Origin: Hydractinia symbiolongicarpus
Lineage: Eukaryota > Cnidaria > Hydrozoa > Anthoathecata > Hydractiniidae
DNA: 64,000 nt
Direction of reading: 5' to 3'
NCBI RefSeq assembly: GCF_029227915.1
Contig: NC_079875.1
Location: forward strand, 7,616,001-7,680,000
The notes beneath the pieces were generated by a model. The model ran no database searches and was not told the origin of the DNA. It worked only from the letters and a program-made list of their open reading frames with translations. Of the stretch, positions 1-10,620 are shown piece by piece. Numbering within the stretch: position 1 is the first letter of the stretch; every line of letters starts with the position of its first letter. A program made the translations under genes and the position numbers.

Positions 1-3000
1 ATGAAGCTAATCTCGGTTTGTTATGAAAAAAGCACTATACTTCGCCATGTAAGTTAGGTTGCTTTGCAGAAAAGGCATTAGATCTGGTTTTTTTTAAAAA
101 GTTACGTGGTTAGCAAAATATTTGCGAAAATTTTGGTAAACAGACTTGCACATGATGCAACCTTTTTATATTTCGGGATAATTTTAGTTAAAATAAGTGA
201 TGAGAATGAAGATATACTTTGGTAGAATCAAAATAGATCGGTATTTTTACAAATTCATCCCCAAAAAGATCGCACTTATGCGTACACCTATTATTATTTT
301 AAGAGGTGTTTTATATATAGTTTAAAACCATAAGAAAATCCAGTTTGTTGTGGAGTAGTTTTTGAATTTGCAAAGTTTGTAATGATGGACGGTTTTTTTA
401 TTGAATATAACAAATTTATTCCAACAAGTGATGCGTACTTTACAGAATAGGAACAGGCTTTAAAATTGACGAGTTACGAAAGGTTGCAAAGCTTACGTAT
501 CACAATTGCGATCTAGCATTCGGTTCCCACCCCTAGCGCTCTGTGTATTTGAGGCAAGCTATCTTCATATCTAAAATTGTTTACGAGTTGTCCGTAGCAA
601 AAGCTATGGAACAGGATGTCACGCATATCCAAAATAATCATTTATGTCGTATAATTCTTTTATATTATAACACGCATATCTTATTGTTCATTTCAGTTTT
701 CAAGGACTAAATCGATTTTGTAATCTACTTTCTACAAATAAATGAGTGAAATTTATAACCACTTAGAAATTAATAATGGTTTGTGACGGTTGACAATGTT
801 AGATCGTACTGCTACTCATAAAATAGCAGGTACAATGCGACCGCTTCGTAGACATTCATAATTTTTCAATTTTACTTTCTAAAATCTTCGTAAGATGTAA
901 CATTTGGTCCAAAAACCGCTCTGCACATCCTTATCGAGGTTACACGTTAACCCTTTTAAATCTTTACTTGAAGTAGTTGCTGCTTTTGTTGAGTTCCTTG
1001 TAAACACTGAAGTTTCTACCCTGATAAAGAAAGCATTTTTAGCCATCCTGGAATAGCGCATGATATATCCCTTTTTTGGACTAATGTAGGGTATGAGTAG
1101 TTTTCAATTCAGAAGAGGATTCTTTCTTGTACTTGTTCGACTAAGATGTGCTTTCCCGCTGGAAGGTTTAACAATCAGGTGAAATATGTCAATTAGTCAC
1201 ATCAGTAAAAAAATTATAACATGGATAGACTATACAGATGTGTTAAAAAAATTACATGGTTTGTAATCATTTCCCTTCAACTTTTCCTGTTGATAATAAC
1301 TTTCACTTAATTTTTTTATTTTTTATATTTTCGGCGTGTTTGCGAACAGTGGTGTGGCACAAAAAAATCTATTTCCAGTGACTAGTGGTCTCTTACGACT
1401 GTTGTTAGCGTCTTTGTTTATGTCGGCTTTGTCAAATGTGAATTCTGAAAATTTTATTGGTTCTATACGTTTTTTAAATCAAGTGTTCTATAATCAGCAT
1501 TAAGGCAGCGACATAACATTTAACAAAAAAACAAAGTCTCTCAACTTTCGCTTTCACTTTCACTTTTTTCACGTAGTTCTCTTTAAACAACTGGTAGCCC
1601 AGGATCTTATGTTTCTCTGCACCCCTGGATTTATTATCGAAACTTTTTCCAAGCACAAGATACTTATAAATTCTCTCATGTGATATAGGGGGGAGATGTG
1701 ACAGTGCTCCAGTCTTGACAGTATTTGTAATATCTTCTTCAAATGTTTTATCTTCACCTGAAGCTTTAGAAAAGCTAGGATCCAAGTTTGTTTTATGAAA
1801 AGATCAATACTTGAATTTATATCGATTAAATTAGACATATCTGCTGCGTACTCTACCCTTTTCCCCTCTTAACTGGCTCGAAATACAATGATTGCATATG
1901 GATAATAGCTCGCCATTATTGAGGTAATTGCGAAAATGTTAAAAATGGCGCACAAATGTGAAAATAGCTTACAAGGATTTTTTTACCGTCATAATAATTA
2001 GCTGCCGCTTAATGAAGCCAACTTGGAAAAGTAATAAGCTCTGAGGAAATACTTCTTGAATACAACTACCACGATGCATTGCGGTTTTCGCGAATAGACG
2101 GAACGGGGAATTAGTAATCCACAACGAATTTTGAGTATAATTTTCCTATCAGTTTTGTCAGATTTGAAAGGGTTGTTTAAGTTTCAATATTCCTATTGCA
2201 TTTAATTTTTTTCTCGTTAAATGTAGTTGGTTTGAATTTGATTAACAGACCCAAAAACTCTGACATGGTTTAGAAGGTGTTTGGAGTAGTTTCTATTTTG
2301 GTAGGAGTTTCTAGAAAAAGAATTTCGTATCCCTGAACATATCGCAGGATTTGTGGATCGCTTATTAATTTTTCCCAATTTTTCTCGAAATACTGTATTG
2401 TGCCTGCAGGTGTTAGGTCTAGTCTATGCTCTTAAAGCAGCGCCTTTATTATTGGATGTACCCCGTGAAATTGATTGACTGATTAAACGATTTGCGAAGA
2501 TGTTGGGTGCTGTTGGTGTCTCGCCTTAGCTTAGTATGTATGGATTTGGATTTCTGTTTTGCAGTTGGGGTTTTTAACATCTGTTCCTTAAATTTTTCAC
2601 CAAAAACGTTGCCTTGGGAGAACGAAAATAATTTTTTTCGTCCCTTCTGGTATTTGTCACTAGTGTGCTCAACACATTGTTAAGTAAGCTCTTTTGTCTA
2701 TATCTATTTTAGTTCATAACTTGGTTAGTGGACCGTATTTACCGTGGATCTTGTCTTTTAAGGATTTAAGAATTCTCTCCTGATACAGTACAGTAGTTTT
2801 GTGGTTTTCCATAAACAGTTCTTTGTTGCTTTCATCCAGGACTTGTGGACCCTGGATATGTATTAGAACTGTGTTGCCATCCATAATTTTCCTTGATCTC
2901 CTAAGGAATATGTTTTAAGAAGTATCGATTGACATACTCAGTCATGTCCTTAGACAATTCGCTTGCCTTACTCACCACTTTCATGAACGAATCGACCGCG

Positions 3001-3999
3001 TTTTGTCGAAATGAATTGCAATGACTTATTTCTAGATCTCTTTGAAAGCCACTGGACCATCCTAATTAACACCGTGCACCAGGGATGTGTCAGGAGTTGT
3101 CAACAAGAGTTTTTTACTATACATACTATTCAAAGGACAGTTCCAATGTTTTTAAGACCACCAAAATTAGGTTTGACTTAATTATAAACTCTTCTAAGCT
3201 CTCTTATTTTTTTTACAGTGAGAATAGGTTCAATTTTTATCAGACTTTGATAAATACGTCCCTTTCAACAGAAGCCACTCATTCGCAGCCGGCCATGTGA
3301 CACATGTACACCCTTCCTTATTCACGCGAGTAATCTCAGTTTTCTTTATCGGGAACGTGCCCGCATCGCCAGATAATTTTGAAATGTCTCTCATTAAAGC
3401 CCGTTAGTATTCTGAGGTCGTCCCCCTTTTTACCATTTGGTTATGTCAGATGTGTTTGTTGTTAGAGGTTTTTTTGCATGCCTGTGCACATTGGAAAGCT
3501 TTTTAACAGCTTCTTTCCTTTAGTATTCTTCTGGAACAAGATGCTTATTTGTAAAGACGCTGCAATAGTATTTTTTGTTTTTAATCCTTTAGCTTATCAA
3601 AATAAGAATTATAGATGTATACCTACATTCGTACTGACCCTAATACAGCTTTGTTACTAATGTGTGCGTGTTGTGTTGTCACTGGCTAGCTACAACACCG
3701 TGGGTTAAAACTTGATTTCTTTTTGTTCATCCATCCAAACATGAGGTATTTTAAAAGGAGCTGGTGGTGTTCTACCATTTATATTCAGTTTCTCTTGGTA
3801 CTCCTTTTTTTAAATTGCTTTCTACTTCTAGAACAATTTTCACCGGTTGGACGAAATTCTAAGCTACTAAAAAAAACGAGCTAATTGTTTTCTTCTTTCT
3901 TCCGCTTATCCTTAAATTTCTAAATATCAGAAGAAGAGTCCTGGGACGAAGTTGGTTAAATAGGTGTATCAGTTGAGTTTTCTGCCCCGTTCCCTTGTC
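1..3999. other. Gene-poor, transposon-derived stretch
   Basis: No intact gene is visible in these 4 kb apart from the fragment at 1474-1785. Open frames are short, overlap on both strands and lack splice logic or family motifs. The composition and the neighbouring piggyBac remnant suggest decayed transposon sequence, but nothing in 1800-3999 can be named. Confidence 0.5.
1474..1785 (-). pseudogene. Fragment resembling a YqaJ/SWIM-type transposon protein
   Basis: A 103-residue open frame whose middle part reads LPPISHERIYKYLVLGKS, then a charged stretch and a GYQLFKENYVKKV segment. From memory this follows the pattern of a short N-terminal module (PxITyxxIxxYLV...KSlexYxyFxxGWVxxV) found in large uncharacterised invertebrate proteins that carry SWIM zinc fingers or YqaJ-type exonuclease domains and behave as mobile-element genes. 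Only this module is present; no downstream domain follows in any frame on the minus strand. I read it as a truncated relic. It could also be an exon of an unrelated host gene, and the similarity is recollection, not a search result. Confidence 0.3.
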
Positions 4000-5089
4000 T
4001 CATCCTATTGCATTAAAACTAGGGGTGACATCAACATTTGTACCCAATGATTCATCAATGGATTGCACGGGTTCTGGTTCAATTTTGAAACAATTTTCCT
4101 GAATGGCCTCAAGGACTGGCCTGATTTTGAAGAGTTTGTCGTTTTTATTTTCAGGTTGTTCTTTTGTTGTGTTGTCGACAACATGTAAATACCTGCGAAG
4201 ATCAATGTAACGTTTTGCCGACATTACATCTGCTACTTTTTCATCTCTCCGTCTTCCAATACATCTGATAGGTTGGAAGCTTGACAATCCCCATCAAAAT
4301 ATGGATCCCTAAGAATCGTTCAATCTCCTCCTGGGTGGCTTTTATTGAACTTCCTTGGTTTTGCACGCTGTAGAGGTTTGTCTGTTCTACTAGTAAATTT
4401 GTTATGTTTTCTGTCCAAAACATTCTGAAAAAGTCTATTGGATTCATTTCGTCAAAGTTTTCAGGTGGTCTGCTGAAAGCATCACCTTTGAAAGTAGTAT
4501 CAATTTCGGGTGGTGCACCGGCTCTCCATCGCCATGTGTGGTTTTCTTTATTAGAATTTGATTTTGTCTTTTTGGTTGATGGATTGCTTAATTCTGATTC
4601 TGAAGTATCCGAGTCACTTTGTAATGACACTGATCCTGGTTCATTTTCTGCTGTTTCGGAATCGAATGAAATACTTGCTGTGTCAATATAGTTTGGTTGT
4701 ACGGTTGTTTTTTGGCGCTTACTGCGACGTAATTGATGTGGATCACCAACATTTTCCTCATCACTAAAAATATCTTCAACTGTTTTTGATACTTTGGAAT
4801 TTAATTTCTTCTTCGATCCTCTAGATGTAGATTGAGATAATTCTTGAGTATTCTGGGGTGCTACTGAATCTTTCGATTGGTCACTTTGATACTCTGCTTC
4901 GTCTTCAGATAGGTCAGTTGATTCATGAACTCTAGGTGTTAGGACTAGGTTTTCATCAGTCTCAGTGTCATCTTCATCCTCAAGCTCTGAAAGCTCAGAA
5001 TCAGAGCCAGGAGCAAGAATAAATTGTACTGCTTCCTCTGTATTGTAACGAATATTCTTGACGGCTTGCTTCTCAAATTTTTTACTCAT
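4000..5089 (-). pseudogene. Truncated, frameshifted piggyBac transposase
   Basis: The start is the ATG at 5089. The first frame gives 282 residues: an acidic, Ser/Thr-rich N terminus with an RRSKRQK basic patch near residue 120, then the conserved piggyBac segment with PIDFFRMFWTENITNLLVEQTN and a helix ending FLGIHILMGIVKLPTYQMYW. Near 4250-4290 the reading shifts frame and continues as KVADVMSAKRYIDLRRYLHVVDN, KLFKIRPVLEAI and SIDESLG, the last being where the first catalytic Asp of the DDE core lies in this family. The frame ends at 4000, so the rest of the catalytic core and the C-terminal Cys-rich domain are missing. piggyBac transposases are normally about 550-650 residues. This copy is therefore inactive; the terminal repeat at 5838-5850 marks its upstream end. 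Confidence 0.85.
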
Positions 5090-5837
5090 TTTTCATTTAG
5101 CTAAAAAAAAGAATTGTATAATTGACATAAAATACCAACAATTTAAGACCTATAATAAGTACTATTATGAATGAAGACCATTTATTTTGTGTAAATGCCT
5201 TCATCTTGCGGTAAAGTCAGTCAAATATGATGTCGAAACGTCTGACCTGAAAAGGAAAGGATAGGCAAGGCCACGAAAAAAGAGCACATTGACGTTTTCG
5301 AAAAACTGTGATTTTGCCCAAAGTAGGGGTAGGCAAGCAGATTCAAAGTTGTCATTATATGTCATATTTAAAGCCAAAAGTATCAAAATGATGTATTTTC
5401 TACAGTAAACAAGTATTCAAGATACAAGAATACAATTGATCAAAAATATCAAAAATTATGACTTGATTTTGGCAAAGTTGCCATAGGGCAACAAATAGTT
5501 TTGAAAATTCATACAGTACTCAAATGTTTCGTTCTGAACTTCAAACTTTTAAAACAGTTCTATCAACTTAAGAAGAACGTAAATCAATTAAAAAAGCTTA
5601 GGTAAACCCCCTTTTCACCTGCCATATAATAAAAACAAAACCAGTGTTAAAACGTGGCTTGCCGGCTGTCTCACTACAACATCCGCCATCTTTATTTTGA
5701 TTTTTCAAAATTGAAATTTTCGGACCTTACGGACGCAGTTACCAACAAAGATTACGGAAAAAAAGAACAAATCCGGTAAAAAGTCCCGGAACTGTCTAGA
5801 ACCGAGCGGGAATATTTTGTTTCCAGAAGGCAACCCA

Positions 5838-5854
5838 ACCACCTAAAGGGTTAA
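5838..5854 (-). repeat. piggyBac terminal inverted repeat with TTAA target
   Basis: On the minus strand the sequence reads TTAA followed by CCCTTTAGGTGGTT. A TTAA target followed by a CCC-starting inverted repeat is the hallmark of piggyBac ends, and it lies about 760 bp upstream of the transposase start in the right orientation. A possible partner, TTAACCCTTTT, lies on the plus strand at 947-957, which would give an element of about 4.9 kb, but the match stops after the first seven element bases. Confidence 0.6.
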
Positions 5855-7289
5855 GAATGTTTTAATAGTATTTATTGTTAAATTTATATTACGGTGTAAA
5901 AATGACTTTAAATTTTGTAAATTATTTTTAGATATAATATATACAGTGACTGTCAACAATGTCTTTTCCTTTATAAGTAAGTTTCACAGGGGGGAACTTA
6001 CTTTGGGAAATTACAACCTCGTTCCCAGCGCATTTTGCCTTGTTGATGTCCGTAATAACGGCTCAGAGGGACCACAAGAGGTTGACCACGAGGTTGAGGG
6101 AATTAATTTTTGCGAAAACTAATTTTTACGCATTCTGGACCCTATTTGAGATAATCAAGAGTTATGGGGACGAGAATTATTTTTGCGAAATGTTTTTTAA
6201 AAGAATATTTAATTTTTCCGAGAACTAGTTTTCGCGAAGGTGACAAGTCCTAATATCTTGCTAAAATTAAATTTTGCGAAATTTCGTAAAATAAGGTTTT
6301 GATGACATTTTGTTTCTTAATTTGTAACTATTTTTTCAACGGTGTTTATATAATAAAGACCGTTTATGTTGAATCTCTTAAATTGTGTAAGTAGATTGGA
6401 AGAAAAAATTCACGAACAGCGAGTTTCCCGATAATCTTTGCTGGAACTAAAATTCGCGAAATTACCAGAAACTGTAAAACTGAAATTCAGGAAATTTAAT
6501 TCCTGCGAAAATTATTCTCCCTACGTTAGCTGGATAGTGAACAAACGTAACACGTACCCATATGAAATACAATGAACTTAAATTTACCTTTCCTCTCTTT
6601 AAATAAACAGCAATGCTGTGGTACCATGTTATTTTTCATTACAACAGATCCAGTGAAATGTATAGGATGATTACCGCTAAAATACAATAAAGAAATTTTT
6701 GTTCGCAAAAGTTTACCAAACGCGTAAAAAATAATCCTTGAATTGGCGAAAGTTTTAATAGCAAAAAGAGATAGCGTTTATAGTTTTAGAATTTCTACAT
6801 TAAACTGTTTTATATATTTTTTTTTTAAATTCGCGTGAAAATGTTACAAATTTTTTCAATATATTGAAAGAACGAAAGCGCCCGGAGTCACTTCTCAAAG
6901 TCCCAAATTAAATAAACCCCTTTGTGTAACCACGGTGTTTTTTGTGTTTAGCCTCGTCCCCAGGCTATTATGAATTTGATATAGTTGGTCCCTTCGTATA
7001 AACGACTCAGGGGCTCACAAGTCCGTGGAAACGACGTTGAAAAATGGGGTGCAGTCGTATATATTGCGTGCGTGGATCGTTTTTACAATTAAAGAGACGG
7101 AACCTCCATTCTTTCAGTCTGATCTTTTAAAGTTGTTAAGCCGGATTTCCAATTACATTTACAACATATTGTTTTTATTTCCATGGTTAGTTGATAAACG
7201 GCTAGTGCTGAAACAAGAAGTTAGATTTCATTCATGACTTAATTTTTGAACAGTTCGTTTAATTCATAAACTGTTCACATCTAATCTAG
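5855..7289. repeat. TTCGCG-rich dispersed repeat patch, no gene
   Basis: Between about 6090 and 6730 the sequence repeats variants of TTTTTGCGAAA, TTTTCGCGAA and AATTTCGCGAA at irregular 20-60 bp spacing in both orientations. The same motif occurs at 7620-7930, 24880-25140, 39880-40140 and 54520-54560. Two CCTCGTCCCCAGG-type motifs (6016-6028 and 6952-6964) also lie here. No open frame with gene character was seen. Confidence 0.5.
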
Positions 7290-7535
7290 GTCGTCACGCT
7301 GTGTGTAGTTATAAAGTTTGCTTCGCAATCACAAATTCCGTGGTTCGTTCCACAGCGTGGGCATGTTTAGCAAGTGTCTTTACCACAGCTACGGGTCAAC
7401 CCATGGCATGTGAAGGAAATTGGGTATGCAATGCCGGTGTATACCTAATGTATATATTCAGAACGCAGGACCCATGTTGTTAACAGTGTTTCTGACACTG
7501 AAGCGGCTATATCTAAATATTCGGAATAAAAATAA
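7290..7535 (+). mobile_element. tRNA-derived SINE, family A (diverged copy)
   Basis: The head holds a degenerate polymerase III A box (around 7299-7313) and a clear B box GGTTCGTTC (7342-7350). The body, from GCATGTTTAGCAAGTGTCTTTACCACAG to the tail ending AAATATTCGGAATAAAAATAA, matches the copy at 12964-13195 over its whole length with scattered substitutions. The open frame that runs through the element is an accident of the repeat. Confidence 0.7.
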
Positions 7536-7599
7536 TAACATACATTCTTGGACAATTTATAATGAAACAAGACTAATTCGGAAGATTGTCGCATTTAGA

Positions 7600-9019
7600 A
7601 ATTGTAAATTTTGTCCACGACTGTGCCTTACTAAAGCAGAAATTCGTGCGAATATTCAGAAATTCGTGCGAATATTAGAAAACACTAAGAAAGTCAACTG
7701 GCTGAATAAATATACAATTTCTATATATAATGTCTTCTCACTTTGCGAATTAAGCAAGTTTCCTTTTGCAAATTTGCAAATTTTATTTCGACACCTATAC
7801 ATAAAACACGTGCTTTAAGCTGGCTTTCAAAGCTTTATTCGGAGAAACTTTCGCGAGAGAAAATTTCGCGTTTTTGGCCTTTTTCGCAAAACTTTGTCTT
7901 GCAAAACTTAAAAAAAAATGGCCATTCGCGATAGTTTATCCACTAAAATTTTAAATTTTTTTTTGTTTTTTAAAGTTATTTCTTGACTCTCCCTCACTTT
8001 GCTCGCCTTCCCGATATAAAAAGAGACAACGTTGAAACCTTTGCATGCTGGTTGGCTGATCGCCTTTTACAACTACATACCATCAGCCGATGGTAAAGAT
8101 ATCATCATTAATGGATGGAACGATACGTTCTCACAATTCTCACTTATTTTATTTTATTGAGACCATCTTTTTATTTATCTATTAAATGTGCTTACAGGTA
8201 AAAACAAGGCTAAAAAAAAGCCCACTTTCGCCAATTTTTCCTACAAAATTTTGGCCTTGTTTACACCGGTTTAAATTACACCACTTGACAAAAATTAACG
8301 CTATTTAGGACCAACAAAGGCCAATTATGTATGTCCACCACTTGATGCGCAAAATTATACATGCGCGAATTAAACAAACTTCAGCCTTTCAGAGTTTATA
8401 TGAAGTTTTGAAACAGAACCACTTTCATCGGTATTCCGTCCACTGTACTTAAAGGCAACCCGATGCAATACGGTTAATATTATTATTATTACTATTTTTA
8501 CTAAGGAAAGCCTCTTCAGTGTTATCAATGAGGGTCCTGCGAAGGGGAGCATCAAGAAGATGTGTACACTAACACAAGAATACCACTATTTCTAAATTCT
8601 GCTTTTAATTTTTTTGGGCTCAGTGATAAGGCAAAATTGCTTTCTGCAAGCTCTAGTCAGTCTTTTAATTTTTTTCGTATGGTTTAAGATCTTTATTTTA
8701 CTGGCTGATGTATGTATATATTTTCTATTTACTTTTAAACGATACGAACTTGTATAGATAACGAACTTGTAACTCTTTTTGACGAAAAGAATACACACTA
8801 CTACACTACACTACTTGCTTCTCAAGCACTTTTGTCGGTAAGGCACACACGCGAAAATATAAATTAAGGACTAAAGCGCTAATTCGAATTAATACAGTAA
8901 TATCTTTAATAATAACATTCGCAGTTTAAAGTTATAAAAGGTTATTAAAAATAAACTTTACACACTTAATGACTAAAAAAATTACCTAAAATGTTCGAAA
9001 TGACAAGCCTGAAAATGTA
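7600..9019. other. Intergenic, repeat fragments only
   Basis: 7620-7930 is another TTCGCG-rich patch; a segment at 7845-7900 (TTTCGCGAGAGAAAATTTCG) is closely similar to 39887-39930 in the flippase gene, showing one dispersed family. At 8508-8540 a motif with GCCTCTTCAG and GGGTCCTGCGAAGGGG recurs at 35546-35600. No gene is visible in the remainder. Confidence 0.5.
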
Positions 9020-9964
9020 TTAAAAAACAAAATTTGATTGATTGATTTGAAATAAAAAACCGTCTGGATCTTGTATAAAAATATTTTCAACACCATCAAC
9101 GTCACGACACACGTCAAAAGTAGTAACGCTTTGCTTAATGTTCTCCATGACGTCTGACGACACGCACAAGGAAATACCGACGTGACCAAGTTTGCCGACG
9201 CCGTCCCTGTCGTTGGTTACAAAATTAAAATCTTTCGGCGTGGTGTGTCGGTGACGAATTTCAACTTGGCAAAACTCTTTTCCATATAACCATTCCCTGT
9301 TCTCCACTGCAGAGAGTATTTTATTAACAGGCTCTTCTTCAGTGTAGGTGAAAAAATACAATGTGAAGGCCAATTTGTTTCCAGGTTGTTCCTCACACAC
9401 GTGTTTCATTTGTAATACGTTCGTGTAGAAATCACATGTGGGCTTACTCGCGCGAGTTTCGTGAGTTATTTGACCAATACAAGGTAATCGAGTTTTTGGT
9501 TGATCGAGACAGCCCACTTCGCCGGTGTATGGTTGAAAGTTTTCTTCAAATGTGTGTTGCAACAACTCTATGCTATACCCGTTCGGATCCTTTATAAATG
9601 CTACAAATCCAACATCAAAAAATTGTTCACCATCTGAGATTTCGTATCCATTCTTCCTGAAATATCTCGCAGCTGCATTTAAATCCGCCAAGGCTAACCC
9701 TGTTTTCCAATATCCCCGATGTTCATAATCGGTTTTGAAATTTTCGTCCACAATAAAGCAGATTCCAGTGGGTTGATAGACTTCCGATTTTTGTTTATAA
9801 GTAAAAACATGTATTTTATTATCACTCCAAGTGTAAGGATAGCCTTGTTTAGACACTGTTTTCACTACATACTCCATGCCGCAAACTTTAGTGTAAAAGT
9901 GAATAGTTTTCTCTAGATTTTCTTTCAGCACTCTTAGTAAGTTATACTTGATGTAAGACTGCAT
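9020..9964 (-). CDS. Two-domain glyoxalase I-like / VOC superfamily protein
   Basis: A single coding exon of 314 residues. I start at the ATG at 9964 because a strong acceptor (TTCTTCTAG) ends eight bases before it. Two vicinal-oxygen-chelate domains follow each other: residues about 3-135 (LLRVLKENLEKTIHFYTKVCGM ... FIKDPNGYSIELLQH) and about 150-310 (FYTNVLQMKHV ... KLAFTLYFFTY ... KLGHVGISLCVS ... IFIQDPDGFLFQIN). The layout and the TLYFFTYTEEE and GHVGIS motifs follow glyoxalase I, which isomerises the methylglyoxal-glutathione hemithioacetal, and the two-domain length (about 300-326) matches fungal glyoxalase I and GLOD4. Metal ligands are uneven: domain 2 keeps a His and Glu near the start and middle and the GHVG His but ends in FLFQIN (Gln, not Glu), while domain 1 has Thr in place of the GH His and keeps the final Glu (YSIELL). 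Enzyme identity is therefore uncertain; family is secure. Confidence 0.85.
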   Translation of the reverse strand: MQSYIKYNLLRVLKENLEKTIHFYTKVCGMEYVVKTVSKQGYPYTWSDNKIHVFTYKQKSEVYQPTGICFIVDENFKTDYEHRGYWKTGLALADLNAAARYFRKNGYEISDGEQFFDVGFVAFIKDPNGYSIELLQHTFEENFQPYTGEVGCLDQPKTRLPCIGQITHETRASKPTCDFYTNVLQMKHVCEEQPGNKLAFTLYFFTYTEEEPVNKILSAVENREWLYGKEFCQVEIRHRHTTPKDFNFVTNDRDGVGKLGHVGISLCVSSDVMENIKQSVTTFDVCRDVDGVENIFIQDPDGFLFQINQSNFVF

Positions 9965-9972
9965 ATTTGTCA

Positions 9973-10620
9973 CTAGAAGAAAGATATAAACTTAGAATGC
10001 AACAACTTAAATGCAAAATACTTTTGCTCCGATAGAAGTTTTGTTAACGATTTTCTAAGAAACACCCATTCTCTCTCAGTGAGAGTGAAATCAAACCCTT
10101 TTTTATTCCTTATTTTACTTATTTGTGCCATATGTATACATTAACTAAACCAAAGAGAGATTACTTAAACTATTTTATACGCAAGGCTTGTCGTGACTTT
10201 TTTGACAATGGTCAATTTGTTGGTATAGTCAATTTGTAGTTGCCATGGACACGTGAAAAAAGCTTCTGATTATCCTTAGCATGCCCATTTATTAGTCAAG
10301 TGCGAGTTAAGTAAAGCCTCTTTAAGTTCCTGTCCAGCTACCTTAAGTTGATTGATGAAAACTTGCTTTCAAAGGACTTTCTATTAACCTTGAGAATGAA
10401 ATCAAAATACCGAGGCTGAATCGGCGAGCTGCCTATAAAACAAATTATAAAAACTTTCAGTACAGCACGACTATTATTATGATCTGGAAAGATTAATTTA
10501 TAGGAGGTCTAAAAAATTAGATTAAATATGTCCTTATCAATGACGTCATTGAAGGTTTTGGTTACCTCAAAAACCCTACAAAACGTAGAAATAAATAAAC
10601 GTCAAATCGAGACTGATTTT
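9973..10620. other. Intergenic
   Basis: About 650 bp between the 3' end of the BRCT/membrane gene and the start of the VOC gene, both on the minus strand. It must hold the VOC promoter or, if the transcript is trans-spliced, a polycistronic spacer. No repeat or RNA gene was seen. Confidence 0.5.

Noticed and set aside
7420-7818. 132-residue plus-strand frame
   Set aside because: Starts inside a SINE and ends in a TTCGCG repeat patch; no protein features.
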